Shown: positions 4,636-5,418 of the stretch, piece after piece
How positions within the stretch are numbered: position 1 is the first letter of the stretch
Layout of the letters: every line of letters begins with the position of its first letter
Assembly: GCA_030634715.1 (NCBI GenBank)
Contig: DAOWAG010000104.1
Span: 1-5,418 of the forward strand
Direction of reading: 5' to 3'
Source of the DNA: Candidatus Aegiribacteria sp.
GTDB taxonomy: Bacteria; Fermentibacterota; Fermentibacteria; Fermentibacterales; Fermentibacteraceae
Length of the DNA stretch: 5,418 nucleotides
Made by a program: the position numbers and the translations under genes
Notes under the pieces: model-generated
What the model was told of the DNA's origin: nothing
Databases searched by the model: none
What the model saw: only the letters and a program-made list of their open reading frames with translations

Positions 4636-5418
4636 ATGGCCAAGGTTGCTTACTATCCGGGCTGTGCTCTGAATGAACGGTCTTCTCACCTTGACCGTTC
4701 TGCCAGAGATGCAACAGGGAAACTCGGATTCGAGCTTGATGAGCTTGAGTCCTGGACCTGCTGTGGAGCCGTTCCGCCGGTCTCAAAAGAACGGGTAATG
4801 AACCTGATAGCACCATCAAGAATACTCAAGGATGTCAGGGATTCAGGCAGGGATATGCTCATAACGATTTGCGACTTCTGCTACAACACTCTGAAAAGAA
4901 CAAATTTCAGTATCAGAACTGATGATATTATCCGAAAAAGAGTAAACGCTTTTCTTGCTGACGATACTCCGACAAGAACGTATCTGGAAGAGGAGAAAAC
5001 TCCCTGGCGGGATTACGAAGGTGAAGTCAAAGTTGTTCACCTGATGGAGTACCTTCGAGATGAACTCGGATATGCCAGGATAACAGAGAAGCTCAAATGC
5101 TCCCTGAAGGGACTGAAAATCGCTCCATACTACGGGTGTGTCATGCTCAGACCTTTTAACGAAATACAGCTGGATGATCCTGAAAACCCGACCATTATCG
5201 AGGATTTCGTCCGAGCCCTGGAAGCGGAACCGGTAAACTACCCCTATCGCACTGAATGCTGCGGGTCATACCTTTCTGTCTCCAGCCCTGATGCTTCAAC
5301 AAGACTCTGTTACAGGATACTGACCTCCGCTATGAAAAACGGAGCTGACGCAATAGTAGTCAGCTGTCCTCTCTGCTTCTATAATCTTGATTCAAGGCAG
5401 AAGGCCATATCGGATGCC
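4636..5418 (+). CDS. hdrB: Heterodisulfide reductase subunit B (HdrB), partial, 3' end cut by window
   Basis: HdrB is the catalytic subunit that holds two non-cubane [4Fe-4S] clusters and reduces heterodisulfides in the HdrABC complex; bacterial versions act on unknown or other acceptors. The frame is open for 261 codons to the right edge. It begins KVAYYPGC, the usual HdrB N-terminus. Both CCG domains are visible. The first has C10, C42-C43 (TCCG), C79 and C82 (CDFC), spaced CX31CCX35CXXC. The second has C168 (YYGC), C208-C209 (ECCGS), C244 and C247 (CPLC), spaced CX39CCX34CXXC. All ten cluster cysteines are present, so the enzyme is probably active. The region between the two motifs includes a charged stretch (TYLEEEKTPWRDYEGE, about 116-131) that looks longer than in archaeal HdrB. 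About 30-40 residues should be missing beyond the edge. It sits 13 bases after hdrC. Confidence 0.93.
   Translation, partial: MAKVAYYPGCALNERSSHLDRSARDATGKLGFELDELESWTCCGAVPPVSKERVMNLIAPSRILKDVRDSGRDMLITICDFCYNTLKRTNFSIRTDDIIRKRVNAFLADDTPTRTYLEEEKTPWRDYEGEVKVVHLMEYLRDELGYARITEKLKCSLKGLKIAPYYGCVMLRPFNEIQLDDPENPTIIEDFVRALEAEPVNYPYRTECCGSYLSVSSPDASTRLCYRILTSAMKNGADAIVVSCPLCFYNLDSRQKAISDA

Noticed and set aside
11..5236. Shared 13-mer GCGGAACCGGTAA near both ends of the window (11-23 and 5224-5236)
   Set aside because: Both copies sit in coding frames that encode AEPV; the match is short and does not extend, so it looks coincidental rather than a repeat or attachment site.

Overview
The window carries eight same-strand (+) genes packed almost end to end. 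Together they suggest an anaerobic, Gram-negative bacterium. A signal-peptide-bearing PorV/PorQ/UPF0164-type beta-barrel implies an outer membrane and is most typical of the Fibrobacteres-Chlorobi-Bacteroidetes superphylum and neighbouring candidate phyla. A hydrogenase maturation protease joined to heterodisulfide-reductase subunits implies H2-linked flavin-based electron bifurcation. The phylum assignment is inference; there is no rRNA or other taxonomic marker here.

Layout. (1) 2-259: the last 85 residues of a ComEC/Rec2-type protein (competence DNA channel, C-terminal metallo-beta-lactamase-like domain), cut by the left edge. (2) 286-2012: two ABC-transporter permeases of the MalF/UgpA and MalG/UgpE (carbohydrate uptake) type, overlapping by ATGA. 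(3) 2014-2448: a small predicted secreted protein of unknown function, one base after the second permease. (4) 2498-3406: the PorV/PorQ-like outer-membrane barrel. (5) 3403-3618: a doubtful 71-codon membrane-anchored ORF that starts inside the barrel gene's stop codon. (6) 3656-4186: an M52-family [NiFe]-hydrogenase maturation protease with an apparent TTG start behind a small hairpin. (7) 4179-4622: hdrC, and (8) 4636-5418: hdrB, cut by the right edge with both CCG cysteine motifs present.

How the genes may work together. The left half looks like an envelope/uptake block: inner-membrane permeases, a secreted protein and an outer-membrane barrel, joined by very short gaps. The right half is an energy-metabolism block. 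HdrC and HdrB are the electron-delivery arm of the HdrABC complex, and an M52 protease with overlapping reading frame predicts that [NiFe]-hydrogenase subunits (MvhA/G/D type) and hdrA lie nearby, most likely downstream. No substrate-binding protein, ABC ATPase, hydrogenase subunit, RNA gene, mobile element, CRISPR array or convincing terminator is visible. No stretch longer than 300 bases lacks a gene; the largest gaps are 26, 49, 37 and 13 bases.
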